Below the pieces are notes generated by a model that saw nothing but the letters and a program-made list of their open reading frames with translations, was not told where the DNA came from and did not search any database. Below, piece after piece: positions 8,909 through 18,892 of a stretch of DNA of 64,000 nucleotides (position 1 is its first letter; the number at the start of each line of letters is the position of its first letter). Both the position numbers and the translations under genes were made by a program. Origin of the DNA: Micromonospora sp. KC606 (GTDB lineage: Bacteria; Actinomycetota; Actinomycetes; Mycobacteriales; Micromonosporaceae); contig NZ_SMKN01000015.1 in NCBI RefSeq assembly GCF_004348675.1, forward strand, positions 1-64,000, in the 5' to 3' direction.

Positions 8909-10003
8909 CTACGGTTCGATGAGTGCGGTGGAGCGCAGGAAGCGCACGACGGCAGCGGTTTCCGTGTCGACTTCGGTCTGGATCTGAGGTGGCCAGGGCT
9001 GGAACGGCTCCACCTGGATCGTGCGTCCGCCGGAGCGGCGCGTCCAGGTGGCGACGGCCAGGCCGTCGGCGACTACGGTAGCTCGGATGGTTCCGCCTCC
9101 GGGCCAGACCCGGGCTTGGTGGGCCGCGGGGACGGAGCCCTCGCGGGTTCGGGAGCCGGTCAGGTAATTGTCGTAGGCCGGGAGCAGACGTACGTCGGGC
9201 GTGCGGGGCGTGTCCAGGGGCTGGTGGCCGTGTCGGGCGAGCGCGGTCAATCCGGCGTCCGTGGTGATCGTGCCGGATTGCGCGAGTTTCTTCCATGTGC
9301 TGCGTGCCCAGGTGATGGGTAGCCCTGACCAGGCTGCGAAGTCTTCGACGCCTGCGGGCGCGAAGGCGATCAGGTAGCGGCGGGCAAGCTCGGCGAGGGC
9401 GGCGTCCTGCTCGAGGTGACTTCCGGTGCTGGGCAGCCAGTCGTCGAGCAGGACGTAGGTGGCGTCTGCGGCGCGCTGCGGGCCGTGGCAGATGATGCCG
9501 GCGAGTGCCGCGTGGCGGATCAAGTGGAAGGGCGCCTGTCCGTCAGGGGAAATGCCGAGGGCGGTGAGGTGTTCGGTCAGCTCGGCTCGAGTCAGCGGCC
9601 CGTGCGTGCCCAGTACGCGTCGGATCAGGTGGTCGGCGCGCTGGCGTAGGTCGTCGTCCAGGCCGAGCTGCTGGTAGCGGCGGCTCGTCGCCGCGAGGAA
9701 ATGCGGGCCGAGCAGGCGCAGCGCCCAGCGGGCGTCCTCGCCGGGGATGGTGTGCAGGGTGCCGCGCATGAACCAGTTGCGGACGATGCTTCTCTCGTCC
9801 TCGTACGCGGTGCGAATGGCGCTGGCCGTGATGTCGCGGCCGCGCGCGCGGATGCCGAGGTCGGCTGCCGTGGCGTCCTGCGCTTGGATGGCGAAGACCC
9901 GCCGCACGACCGCCGCGGCGCAGTCCTCCCGGACGCCGTCGGCCAGTGCTTGCGCGCGGGCGCGCATCCGGCGGACGCGCTCCTGGTGAAGCATCGGATG
10001 CAT
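8909..10003 (-). CDS. Winged-helix DNA-binding domain protein (HTH_42 type)
   Basis: A 364-residue protein of the large actinobacterial winged-helix family with the opening pattern ERVRRMRARAQALADG and the motif VRNWFMRGTLHTIPGEDARWALRLLGP; the second half contains YDNYLTGSR and the closing WPPQIQTEVDTETAAVVRFL. Relatives include DNA-glycosylase-like proteins with stacked winged helices, so a role in DNA binding or lesion handling is plausible but unproven. I chose ATG 10003, which leaves 16 bases to the stop of the hydrolase gene upstream on the same strand; the two probably form an operon. Confidence 0.8.
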   Translation of the reverse strand: MHPMLHQERVRRMRARAQALADGVREDCAAAVVRRVFAIQAQDATAADLGIRARGRDITASAIRTAYEDERSIVRNWFMRGTLHTIPGEDARWALRLLGPHFLAATSRRYQQLGLDDDLRQRADHLIRRVLGTHGPLTRAELTEHLTALGISPDGQAPFHLIRHAALAGIICHGPQRAADATYVLLDDWLPSTGSHLEQDAALAELARRYLIAFAPAGVEDFAAWSGLPITWARSTWKKLAQSGTITTDAGLTALARHGHQPLDTPRTPDVRLLPAYDNYLTGSRTREGSVPAAHQARVWPGGGTIRATVVADGLAVATWTRRSGGRTIQVEPFQPWPPQIQTEVDTETAAVVRFLRSTALIEP

Positions 10004-10019
10004 CTGCTGCTCTGCGCCG

Positions 10020-10754
10020 TCAGGAGACGGCCGAGCCGAGAACGTGTGCGAGTTCGGCTGGGGCCGACAACATAGGCCAATGCCCCGTCGACAGGTCGAA
10101 ACGCCGCCACGGCGGCTGGTTGAGGAACGCCAACATCGGCACCCCGGCGTCCAGCAGGTTCTTGAAGTCGTTGCAAGCGACCAGGACGCGGTCGACGTCT
10201 GGGCTGGGTTCGGCCGGGCCGGCGAGCCGCTGCTCGAAGGTGCCGAACGGCTGGGAGGTGGCACCTGCGCGCAGAAGCCCCCGCTTGTTCTCGTCGAGTC
10301 CGTAGAGGCTGCTGGACAAGCCCAGGACGTCAAAGGGCGGCATCGGCAGTCGCCACCCGTCGCCGAACTCTGCTACCTGCTGGCGCAGCTGGTCGACAGC
10401 CTCGGGTGGCATGAGGTCAAGCATGCACATGCCAGCGGCGAACGGGGCGCTGTCCACGTAGACCACACGCTCCAGCCGATCGCCAAGGCGCCCGGTGGCC
10501 CCGGTGACGGGAGCAGCTGCGTAGCTGTGGGCGACCAAAGTGACTTCGCGCAGATCGCGTCGCTCGACGAAGTCAGTGATGTCCGCAATATGGGTTTCCA
10601 GGTCCGTCTCCGGGGTGCCCCGGTCGGCGTACTCGCCGAGACCGGTCAGCGTCAGCGGCAGCGCCGTATGCCCGCGCTCACGCAGAGCCTGCGCGGTGTC
10701 TTCCCAGGCCCACGCGCCGAGCCAGGCGCCGGGAACGAGTACGAAGGTAGCCAT
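10020..10754 (-). CDS. Alpha/beta hydrolase (esterase-like)
   Basis: A 244-residue alpha/beta hydrolase of the EstC/salicylate-esterase-like group, in which the fold starts directly with TFVLVPGAWLGAWAWED. The nucleophile is Ser77 in VAHSYAAAP, and the catalytic His is near the end in LSTGHWPML. No signal peptide, hence cytoplasmic. It is followed by the winged-helix gene 16 bases later and is divergent from the WYL-type regulator at 10836, which is the obvious candidate to control it. Confidence 0.85.
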   Translation of the reverse strand: MATFVLVPGAWLGAWAWEDTAQALRERGHTALPLTLTGLGEYADRGTPETDLETHIADITDFVERRDLREVTLVAHSYAAAPVTGATGRLGDRLERVVYVDSAPFAAGMCMLDLMPPEAVDQLRQQVAEFGDGWRLPMPPFDVLGLSSSLYGLDENKRGLLRAGATSQPFGTFEQRLAGPAEPSPDVDRVLVACNDFKNLLDAGVPMLAFLNQPPWRRFDLSTGHWPMLSAPAELAHVLGSAVS

Positions 10755-10835
10755 GTGATCTCCCTGAAGTGAGGTGCCGCCGCGAGCGTAGGATCAATAC
10801 AGGACAAGTTCCGCCCTGAAATGGTCGAGTGATCC

Positions 10836-11807
10836 ATGTCGCATCCCCTCACCCGCGTATTGACCCTGCTGGAACTCCTCCAGTCGCACACGCGGCTTCC
10901 CGGCTCCGAGCTGGCCGATCGGCTCGGCACCGACGTCCGCACCGTGCGCCGGTACGCCGCGCACCTGCGCGAACTTGGCATCCCGGTGGAGGCCGAACGA
11001 GGACGCCACGGCGGCTACCGCCTGGCCCGCGGCTACCGGATGCCACCCTTGGTGCTCACCAACGACGAGGCCCTCGCCGTCGTCGTGGGCCTGCTTGCCG
11101 CTGAGCGGCTGGGCATGAGCATGACCACCCCCGCGAATTCGGGCGCACTGGCCAAGATCGAACGCGTCCTACCGCACAGCCTGCGGGAGCCGCTGGCCGC
11201 CATGCGAGAGACCTTGTCCTTCACGACGAACGCGGTGACCGCACAGGCACCCGAGACGAGTGTGCTGCTGGCCCTGGCCCAGGCGTCGCGCGCCCGCACC
11301 ACCGTCGGCATCAGCTACCTGTCCTGGCACCAGGACCAGACCGAACGTGACCTCGATCCCTACGGCGTCGTCTTCCATCGCGGCCGCTGGTACGCCGTCG
11401 GCCGCGACCACCGGCACGACAGCCTACGGACCTTCCGCATCGACCGCATCGCATCAGTCACGACCCGCACGCAGACCTTCACCGCCCCCGACGACTTCGA
11501 CCCCGTCACCCACCTGACCTCGGCACTGGCTCAAGTGCCCTACCGCTGGGACGTCGAGGTTCTCATCCACGGCCCGCTGGACGACATCGCCCGCCGACTG
11601 CCCCGCTCCGCCGTGACACTCACCGCAGACACCGCCGGTGTCTTGATGCACGCAAGGGCAGAGCGCCTGGACGGAATGGCCCACCTGCTCGCCTCCCTGG
11701 AATGGCCCTTCACCATCCACCGACCCGACGAACTACGGCAGGCCCTGAAGAACCTGGCCGACCAGCTCACAGCAGCCGCAGAGCGAGCACCGGGACAACC
11801 GTCGTAG
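10836..11807 (+). CDS. WYL-domain transcriptional regulator with DeoR-type HTH
   Basis: A 323-residue regulator. Residues 1-60 form the HTH (SELADRLGTDVRTVRRYAAHL) followed by the wing RGRHGGYRLARGYRMPPL. The middle and C-terminal parts carry the WYL domain, seen in DPYGVVFHRGRWYAVGRDH and LRTFRIDRI. WYL proteins sense ligands or single-stranded nucleic acid. The gene is divergent from the hydrolase/winged-helix pair with 81 bases between starts, the classical arrangement for a local regulator. ATG 10836 directly precedes the HTH. Confidence 0.88.
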   Translation: MSHPLTRVLTLLELLQSHTRLPGSELADRLGTDVRTVRRYAAHLRELGIPVEAERGRHGGYRLARGYRMPPLVLTNDEALAVVVGLLAAERLGMSMTTPANSGALAKIERVLPHSLREPLAAMRETLSFTTNAVTAQAPETSVLLALAQASRARTTVGISYLSWHQDQTERDLDPYGVVFHRGRWYAVGRDHRHDSLRTFRIDRIASVTTRTQTFTAPDDFDPVTHLTSALAQVPYRWDVEVLIHGPLDDIARRLPRSAVTLTADTAGVLMHARAERLDGMAHLLASLEWPFTIHRPDELRQALKNLADQLTAAAERAPGQPS

Positions 11808-11936
11808 CGGGATGCCGCGACCAGCTCACGCCCGAGCCCTGGCTCGATCATGAAGGTGCCGGAGCTCGGACAGAATCGCGCGATGAGCAGGCAGTCGCCG
11901 ATCAACGGCACACGAGGGCGTCTCCCACGGGCGGAT

Positions 11937-12300
11937 TGACAAACGAGCTGGTTGAGCTGGCCGCGACACGGCGGTCAACGCACCTGCTTCGGGTGGCGAT
12001 CGACGCACCGGACACCGCCAGCAAGACAACCCTCGCAGACGAGGCGGCCGATAAGCTCACCGCGCAGGCGGCAAGGTGATCCGGGTCGGCGTCGATGGCT
12101 TCCAGCAGCTACGAGCCGTGCGACACCGGCGCAGCCTGCCCGCGGAAGGGGCTTCTACCAGGACTCGTTCGACTACGCGGCCCTACGCGGGTTGCTATTG
12201 GACCCGTTGGGCCGGGGCGGTAATCGTCGCTACGGACCAGATGCGACCAGTCGTTCGGTGGTCGGACTCCCAGGACGCTCGTTGGATCAGGGGAGCGGCC
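11937..12300 (+). pseudogene. Uridine kinase-like gene, multiply frameshifted
   Basis: Three consecutive frames reconstruct an actinobacterial uridine kinase-like P-loop protein: LTNELVELAATRRSTHLLRV and AIDAPDTASKTTLADE first, then VIRVGVDGFQQLRAVRHRR, then YQDSFDYAALRGLLLDPLG. The Walker A reads APDTASKTT instead of the usual GPDxAGKTT, so even the P-loop is damaged. Stop and frame changes at about 12079 and 12150 prevent a full product. Confidence 0.6.
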
Positions 12301-12453
12301 CGATGAGCTGCACGAACGCAGGTTGGAACAGTTAAAACTCTCCTGACCCTCAGCTCGGCCAGTTCGCTGTGCCTCGCCGCCTCGCTGATGGAAATTCTCG
12401 GCGTGAACTCGAAGTGGGGCTAAGTGGCGATACATGGGTGAGAGCCGGCAGGT

Positions 12454-13095
12454 ATGGAGGGTCTGACATGGGGCGAACTGGTGGGTGTGCCGTACATGCT
12501 GGTTGATCAGCAGATCGTCGCAGAGCAGGAATCGGATGCCTGGTACGTGGAGGCTTCTCTGGTCGACCACTCCTTGTTCACGGTCCTCTACGACCGGCAT
12601 GCGGCGGCCCTGTACCGGTACGCCCACGGGCGCGTTGGTGCCGACGTCGTGGACGACGTGGTGTCTGAGACGTTCCTGGTCGCCTTCCGCCGTCGTCACC
12701 GCTACGACGTGTCCCGGCCAGATGCGCGGCCGTGGCTGTTCGGGATCCTGACCGAGGAAATTTCGCACTATCGGCGGCGGGAACGGGCGCACTACCGGGC
12801 GATAGCTCGCTGCGGTCCGGTCGATGTCGCCCCCGATTTGGCAGAGCAGGCGGTGGCAGGCGCGGCCGCTTACGCGCTGCGGGTACCGCTGGCGCGGGCC
12901 ATGGCCGACCTGCCGGCCAGAGACCGCGATGTCCTGCTGCTCATCGCGTGGGGTGGGCTCAGCTACGAGGAGACCGCCCAGGCAATCGGCATCCCGGTGG
13001 GAACAGTGCGGTCACGGCTCAGCCGTGCCCGACGCAAAGTCAGCAGTGCGCTCGGCGGCGACGACCCGACGCGCGCGGTGGAGGAGACGATGTGA
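12454..13095 (+). CDS. ECF-type RNA polymerase sigma factor
   Basis: A 213-residue sigma factor. Region 2 is seen in FTVLYDRHAAALYRYAHGRV and DVVSETFLVAFRRRHRYDVS with ARPWLFGILTEE; region 4 in LPARDRDVLLLIAWGGLSYEETAQAIGIPVGTVRSRLSRARRK. ECF factors are usually held by an anti-sigma protein encoded next door. Here the downstream membrane gene overlaps in ATGTGA but is broken, so the sigma factor may be unrestrained if expressed. The start is uncertain: ATG 12454 or ATG 12496. Confidence 0.85.
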   Translation: MEGLTWGELVGVPYMLVDQQIVAEQESDAWYVEASLVDHSLFTVLYDRHAAALYRYAHGRVGADVVDDVVSETFLVAFRRRHRYDVSRPDARPWLFGILTEEISHYRRRERAHYRAIARCGPVDVAPDLAEQAVAGAAAYALRVPLARAMADLPARDRDVLLLIAWGGLSYEETAQAIGIPVGTVRSRLSRARRKVSSALGGDDPTRAVEETM

Positions 13096-14034
13096 ACGAC
13101 CGGCAGCTCATTGATCAGGTTAGGACGTTGCTCGAACCAGTGGAGCCGCCACCACACCTACGGGGCAAGGTAGACCGAATGATCGCCGGTACCGCAAGGC
13201 CGGCGGTCCTGGAGGCTTGCTACGGTCGGTGCTACGGCGACCGTCGGAGTGCTTGCGCTGCTGGTCAGCTCGGTGGTGAGCATCGATGGAAAACCGCCGG
13301 CTGCCACTGCCCAGGCAGCAGAGATCCTCCACCGGGCCGCTGACACTGCTCGGGCCGACCGGACTCCGGCCCCCCGCGGCGACCAGTTCATCCTGACCAC
13401 GACGAAAGGCTTCGCCCCTGTCGCCGGACAAAACGAGCCCGCGACGACTCTCACCCGCTCGTGGAAGTCCGTCGACGGCACCCACGACAGCCTGATCTAG
13501 GAAAGCGACCCGCCGGCCGGCGGCCGGCAGTCAACGGTGATTCCCGGGTGCCGGAATGGGCGGGCCAAAGAGTGGGGGCCGGACGGCAGCCTGCTGAACG
13601 CCACCCGGCCATGCACGCCAACCCCGGCCTACCTGAAAAATCTGCCGACCGACGCCACCAGCATGCTCAACTATCTGCGGCGGATGAATGGCCGCACCAC
13701 GGCGAGCAACGAAGAAATCTTCGCCAACATGGGTGAGCTGATCCGAGGATACTTGCCCGCACAATCGCGAGCCGCTCTGTACGAGGCGGTGACGAAGATT
13801 CCCGGAGTGGTGGCCTCTGGGTCCATGACGGACGCTGCAGGTCGGTCCGGCATCGCCGTTTCCCTCGTGGGGAACATCGACCGGTACGACCTGATCTTCG
13901 AGCCGCAGACGTACCGGTTCCTCGGCTGGCAAGTCGTACCGAAGGACGAGAGCCGTGGGCCAGTCCGATCACAGGTGATCTTGAACGTGACCGTCGTCGA
14001 CCGTGCCGGTCAGGTCTCGAAGTACCCAGACTAG
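13092..14034 (+). pseudogene. CU044_5270-type anti-sigma-like membrane protein, disrupted
   Basis: GTG 13092 overlaps the sigma-factor stop and starts a short cytoplasmic N-terminus (NDRQLIDQVRTLLEPVEPPP). The frame then shifts near 13235 into a membrane segment (VLALLVSSVVSI) and the extracytoplasmic part continues. An amber codon at 13498-13500 replaces what looks like a Trp codon, because the same frame continues sensibly to the TAG at 14032-14034. Proteins of this group pair with ECF sigma factors. Two independent lesions make it non-functional unless they are sequence errors. Confidence 0.65.
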
Positions 14035-14048
14035 GCGTCGACAGCGCG

Positions 14049-14083
14049 CAGGGGGCGGCCGCCGGGGCGTTGGCCGCCCCCTG
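14049..14083 (+). terminator. Strong hairpin after the sigma/anti-sigma unit
   Basis: CAGGGGGCGGCC (14049-14060) pairs perfectly with GGCCGCCCCCTG (14072-14083) across an 11-base loop, 15 bases after the stop of the anti-sigma-like pseudogene. There is no T-tract, as is usual in actinobacteria. Confidence 0.6.
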
Positions 14084-14705
14084 CTCACGCGCGGGGTCCC
14101 GGCCGACGGCGCGCGGAGTACAAGTCCGATCACGGCGGTGTCGGGGGTGTAGGACTGGTAGCTGAAGCCGGCGATCTGGCTTAAGGTGCCCGGCTCGGAC
14201 GGACCGGCGTCAGTGGCACGCAGCGTGGCTAACATGCGGTCCCGGTCGGCGCTGGGGACGAACTGCTGCTCGATGGTGGGTTCCCAGTAGTTCCGGCCAA
14301 GGGAGTAGCTGGACCTCATGCCGATCTGCGCGGCGGCGATCAGGGCGCCTTCGGGGGTGTGCGCGAAGCCGGACGCGGTGGTTCCCGTGGCTCGTTTCGG
14401 GCCGGCGGTGGCGCTGACCGGCACGGCGAGCGGACCGACTAGTTCCCACCGGACGCCGGCCGGTGCGGTGGTCGGCACAGCGGTCGGCAGCGCCTGCGGG
14501 GCGCTGCTGTCAGCCGGCGTCGGGTTCGTCGGCGGCGTATCGCCACCGACGTTGTCGCCGTCATTTCCTCGGGGGAGCACGGCGATTAGTAGCCCGGCGA
14601 CGATGACCACCAGGACCAGCGCGGCGGAGGCGATGAAGCCGGGTCGGGTCCAGGGGGCCGGTCGGCGAAGTCCTGGGTGGTAGACGAGCGCAACATCGGT
14701 GTTCC
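14084..14705 (-). pseudogene. Truncated membrane-anchored protein of integrative-element type
   Basis: Reading leftward, the frame begins near the IS5-type element with ALVYHPGLRRPAPWTRPGFI, then a membrane segment (ASAALVLVVIVAGLLIAVL), a Thr/Pro linker and the folded region GFAHTPEGALIAAAQIGMRSSY. I recall such proteins from actinomycete integrative conjugative elements, often labelled only as DUF domains. The extreme N-terminus is cut off by the insertion element and the C-terminus loses similarity after about 14120. No start codon with a ribosome binding site remains. Confidence 0.5.
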
Positions 14706-14707
14706 TC

Positions 14708-15694
14708 CTAGACGAGTAGTCCCGAAGTCAGGGGTCGATGTCTGGGCATGAGGAGAGGGCATCCAAGATCATGTTGTGACGCAAGACCTGGATACCCTCT
14801 TGACCGCACTGTACGTGAAGATCGACGACAGCATCCGCACGCCCCGGTGGCGTGGCAGGCCGCCGCTGTTGACCGACTCCGAGTTGGTGTGCCTGGCCGT
14901 GGCGCAGGTCCTGCTCGGCGCCCGGTCGGAAGCGCACTGGATCCGCTATGCCCGCATCCACCTGCGCGCCTGGTTCCCGTACCTGCCGCAGCGGCCGGGC
15001 TACAACAAGCGGCTGCGCGCCGCACTGCCGCTGGTCAAGAAGGCGATCCGGGACCTGGCCCGGGATAGTGACTTCTGGTTCGACAACCACTGGATCGTCG
15101 ACTCCACCCCGATCCCGTGCGGCATGTCCCGCCCCACCACCCAGCGCTCGGACCTGGCCGGGTGGGCTGGGTATGGCTATTGCGCCTCGCACTCCCGGTT
15201 CTTCTGGGGGCTACGCCTGTACCTGGTGTGCACCCCGACCGGGATGCCGATCCTGTGGGCCCTGGCGAACCCGAAGATGGCGAACGGGAAGTCCTCGCCG
15301 CGATGGTGGACCTCGAGGCGGACGTGGTGGCCGAGCACGACGGGATCCTGCTGATCAGCGACAAGGGATTCGCGTCCAAGCCGTTCGAACGGCAGTTGGC
15401 CGAGCAGGGCATCTGAACTGCTCCGCCCGTCACGCAAGAAGGAGAAGGCCCGCTACGGCGAGGCGATACTCAAGAAGGTCCGCCAGCTCATCGAGTCGGT
15501 CAACGACACCCTCAAAGGCCAGCTTGACCTGGAACAACACGGCGGACGGACCTTCGCCGGCGTCGCCGTACGCGTCGCCCAACGCCTCCTCGCCATGACC
15601 GCCGCGATCTGGCACAACAACAAGACCGGCGCACCCGTCACCCGGTCACTGATCGCCTACGACCACTGACCGAACTTCGGAACAACTCGTCTAG
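14708..15694 (+). mobile_element. IS5-family insertion sequence (CTAG-flanked)
   Basis: Inverted ends: ACGAGTAGTCCCGAAGT just inside the left CTAG (14708-14711) and the reverse complement of ACGAGTTGTTCCGAAGT just inside the right CTAG (15691-15694). CTAG/YTAR target duplication is known for part of the IS5 family. About 980 bp with a single transposase region. On the right it interrupts the tnpI copy; on the left it abuts the truncated membrane protein, so the two flanks do not come from one gene. Confidence 0.75.
14776..15669 (+). pseudogene. IS5-family transposase, two frameshifts
   Basis: The opening part (LDTLLTALYVKIDD, RGRPPLLTDSELVCLAVAQ) and the DDE core WIVDSTPIPCGMSR are intact in the first frame. 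The product continues after a frame change near 15290 (VVAEHDGILLISDKGFASKP) and again near 15414 (ELLRPSRKKEKARYGEAILK) to the TGA at 15667-15669. IS5 elements sometimes use one programmed frameshift, but two shifts plus a stop argue for inactivity or sequencing error. Asp in VDSTP and Asp in ISDKGF would be catalytic. Confidence 0.75.
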
Positions 15695-16111
15695 GAAAAC
15701 AGTGCCCGTACAGCGGGTTGCGGTCGTCGGCGAACAGCCGGTCGAGCCGGGTACGGGGGGATGGCCTTGTCCCGGGTTCGGGTGACCCTGCATGCGTTCC
15801 AGGCGCCGGCCGGGGTCGGTGGTCAACCAGTCCTGGCGGTGGCAGTAGACGCTGAACGAGGTCAGCGCGGACAGGCGCTTGTTCCAGGTGTTCGCGGCCC
15901 CCTCGCCCCAGCGGGCCATCGTCTGCTCGTAGATTTCCGGGACCAGCGCAGCAACCGGCAGTTGGTCGCCGGCGGTCTCGCGCAGCCGGCGCAGGGTCTC
16001 GGTGTAGGTGGCGCGGGTGGCCGATCGTCGGCGAAACCGGTCGAGGAACGCGTCGACGGCGACCACGAGCGCCACCGGGCGGCGAGCGGTCGGCAGCGGG
16101 ATCACGGACAC
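15695..16111 (-). pseudogene. Tyrosine recombinase (TnpI-like), 3' truncated by the IS5-type element
   Basis: From GTG 16111 the product follows the intact recombinase at 43596-44543 closely for about 100 residues (VSVIPLPTARRPVALVVAVD, then NTWNKRLSALTSFSVYCHRQ). It then shifts frame near 15790, and the DNA similarity stops at the CTAG of the insertion element. The whole catalytic half is missing. It belongs to a degraded second copy of the Tn3-type element. Confidence 0.8.
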
Positions 16112-16134
16112 CTCGGCGGCTCCTTGCGGTGATG

Positions 16135-16231
16135 TGACACAGAATGGGGCCGAGTGGCCCTCGCCGTGGTGACGGCGTCCCGCAGGTAGCGGCGGATGGA
16201 TCATTGGCTCTGTGACAGACAAAACGGGATT
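16135..16231 (-). other. Predicted TnpI recombination site, second copy
   Basis: Contains TGACACAGAAT (16135-16145), the half-site TGACAGACAAA (16213-16223) and the conserved core ACGGGATT (16224-16231). Read on the minus strand it aligns with 43476-43572 from AATCCCGT onward. The outer half-site expected beyond the core is replaced by unrelated sequence from the 3' end of the LysR gene. Confidence 0.55.
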
Positions 16232-17139
16232 GCTCCCTCGAGGGGGAGAGCCGGCTGGGCCTCATCGATGGAGAGATTGAGCTCGGTGAGGAATGCTTTC
16301 GCTGCCGGGGTGAGCGAAGAGCGGTTCCAGATCAGGTGCTCGATGCGGGTGGGTGCGTCGCGGACCGGGACTGTGGCTACTCCGGTCAGGTGCGGGGTGT
16401 ACATCGAGGCGAGCAGGGCGACGGCCAGGTTCTCCCGGATGAGCCGGAGCATCAGGACGTCGACTGTGGTGACCTCGAACGCGACGTCCCGGTGTACTCC
16501 CGCGGCGGCGAAGGCGAGGTCGGACTGAGCGCGCCCGGCTGTTCCCGCCGGGAGATCCACGAACGCCTCCGTGGCCAGCCGGGCCAAATCGATCTCGGTT
16601 TCCGCGACGAGCGGATGATCGGGGGCGACCACCGCTACCAACCGATCTTCGGCCAGCTGCTTGCTGCCGACTCCTTCGGGCCGCCTGGTCACCGGCAGGC
16701 CGAGGAAGGCGAGGTCGATCGCGCCGACCTTGACGTCTTCGATGAGCTGCTCGCTGCTGCCGACACGTAGGCCGATCCGGACCTGCGGGTACTTCTTGTG
16801 GAAGGTGTGCAGCGCGGATGGGATGTCGACCGCCGCGACGGTGGGGATCAATCCGACGGCAAGCCGTCCCCGAACCTCGCCGATGGTGGCGGCGACCTCG
16901 GCCGCGGCACGCTCAGCCGCGTCGAGGCACTGCCGCGCCACCGGCAGGAACGCCTGTCCCGCAAGAGTCAGCCGTACCCGCCGGCTGGTGCGCTCGAATA
17001 GCCGGGTCCCGAGTTCGCGTTCCAGTCGGGCGATCTGGTGGCTGAGGGCGGACTGCACAACGAGGCATCGTCCGGCGGCCCGCGTGAAGCTGTTCGTCTC
17101 CGCGACAGCGACCACGTACCGCATCTGCTGAAGTTCCAT
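16201..17139 (-). CDS. LysR family transcriptional regulator
   Basis: A 312-residue LTTR. HTH: MRYVVAVAETNSFTRAAGRC and SALSHQIARLERELGTRLFER. The periplasmic-binding-protein-like effector domain spans about residues 90-295. Divergent from the EamA permease (80 bases between starts), so it probably controls that exporter. The last residues, GAIPFCLSQSQ, are encoded by the recombination core of the transposon backbone, so the native C-terminus has been replaced at that junction. Start at the ATG of MELQQMRYV, a typical LTTR N-terminus. Confidence 0.9.
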   Translation of the reverse strand: MELQQMRYVVAVAETNSFTRAAGRCLVVQSALSHQIARLERELGTRLFERTSRRVRLTLAGQAFLPVARQCLDAAERAAAEVAATIGEVRGRLAVGLIPTVAAVDIPSALHTFHKKYPQVRIGLRVGSSEQLIEDVKVGAIDLAFLGLPVTRRPEGVGSKQLAEDRLVAVVAPDHPLVAETEIDLARLATEAFVDLPAGTAGRAQSDLAFAAAGVHRDVAFEVTTVDVLMLRLIRENLAVALLASMYTPHLTGVATVPVRDAPTRIEHLIWNRSSLTPAAKAFLTELNLSIDEAQPALPLEGAIPFCLSQSQ

Positions 17140-17218
17140 TTATCCATCTTGATTCACGATGGCTGGTGTGACAACGATGTGTTGGACTCATCGCTGCCGT
17201 GCGTCGAGGCTTGAACGC

Positions 17219-18094
17219 ATGAACATCTTGGTTACCTCGGTGACCGCCCTCGCCCCTCTGGTGTGGGGAACAACCTACGTCGTCACCACCGAACTGCTGC
17301 CGCCGGGCCATCCGCTGTTCGCCGCGCTCGTGCGGGCGCTGCCGGCCGGGCTGATCGCGATCGCTCTCACCCGTACGCTGCCGCGGGGAACCTGGTGGCT
17401 GAGGGCCACCACGCTGGGGCTCCTCAACATCGGACTGTTCCTACCCCTGCTGTTCGTCAGCGCCGAACGACTTCCCGGTGGCGTGGCCGCCACCTTGGGC
17501 GCCGCGCAGCCGCTGATCGTGGCGGTCCTGGCTGTGGCAGTGCTGCGCCAGAACCCGTCGGCGTGGCACTTCGCCTGGGGGATCGTAGGGGTAGCCGGCG
17601 TCGGCCTGGTGGTGATCGGACCGGACGCGGGCTTCGACCCGGTCGGCGTCGCGGCCGGTCTCGCCGGGACGAGCGCGATGGCGCTCGGCGTGATCCTCAC
17701 CAAGCGCTGGGGCCGCCCGGACGGGGTCGGCCCGACGGCGTACGCGGGCTGGCAACTCACCGCGGGCGGGTTGTTCCTGCTACCGGTGACCTCGATATTC
17801 GAGGGTGCCCCACCCGCGGTCGACGGACCCGCCGCGCTCGGCTACCTCTGGCTGGGACTGCCGGGCTGCCTGATCGCCTACATCCTGTGGTTCCGCGGCA
17901 TCACCATGCTGCCGGTCACCTCCGTCGCCGTACTGGGCCTGCTGTCGCCGATGATGGCCGCATTGCTAGGCGCGGTGCTGCTCGACCAGTTGCTGAGTCC
18001 GACCCAACTGCTCGGCTTCGCCCTCGCCCTCGCAGCGATCGTCGCCGCCCAGCTCACCCCACGCAGCCTGAGTCAGCCCCCAACCCCCTCTGAA
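17219..18094 (+). CDS. EamA/DMT family permease (stop lost, reads into next gene)
   Basis: Ten hydrophobic segments, first VTALAPLVWGTTYVVTTELL and later GTSAMALGVILTKRWGRP and FALALAAIVAAQLTP, mark a drug/metabolite exporter of the RhaT/EamA type. The membrane part ends near residue 290, but no stop follows: the frame continues through the ATG of the next gene to a TGA at 18251-18253, giving a 344-residue predicted product. A one-base indel in the C-rich run near 18080-18090 would restore a TGA at 18091. Divergent from the LysR gene, its probable regulator. Confidence 0.82.
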
Positions 18095-18755
<661 letters not shown>

Positions 18756-18892
18756 CGACAGCAACGCACTCCTCCCGCCCGAGCGGGGGTGCGTCTCGCC
18801 GGAACGGCGATCCGTGAAGACCGCCGCGGAACGCGCTGTCGCACGGCCGGCAGCACAGCCTCCGGCGGCAGTAGCTTATCGCCGAGCCTCAC

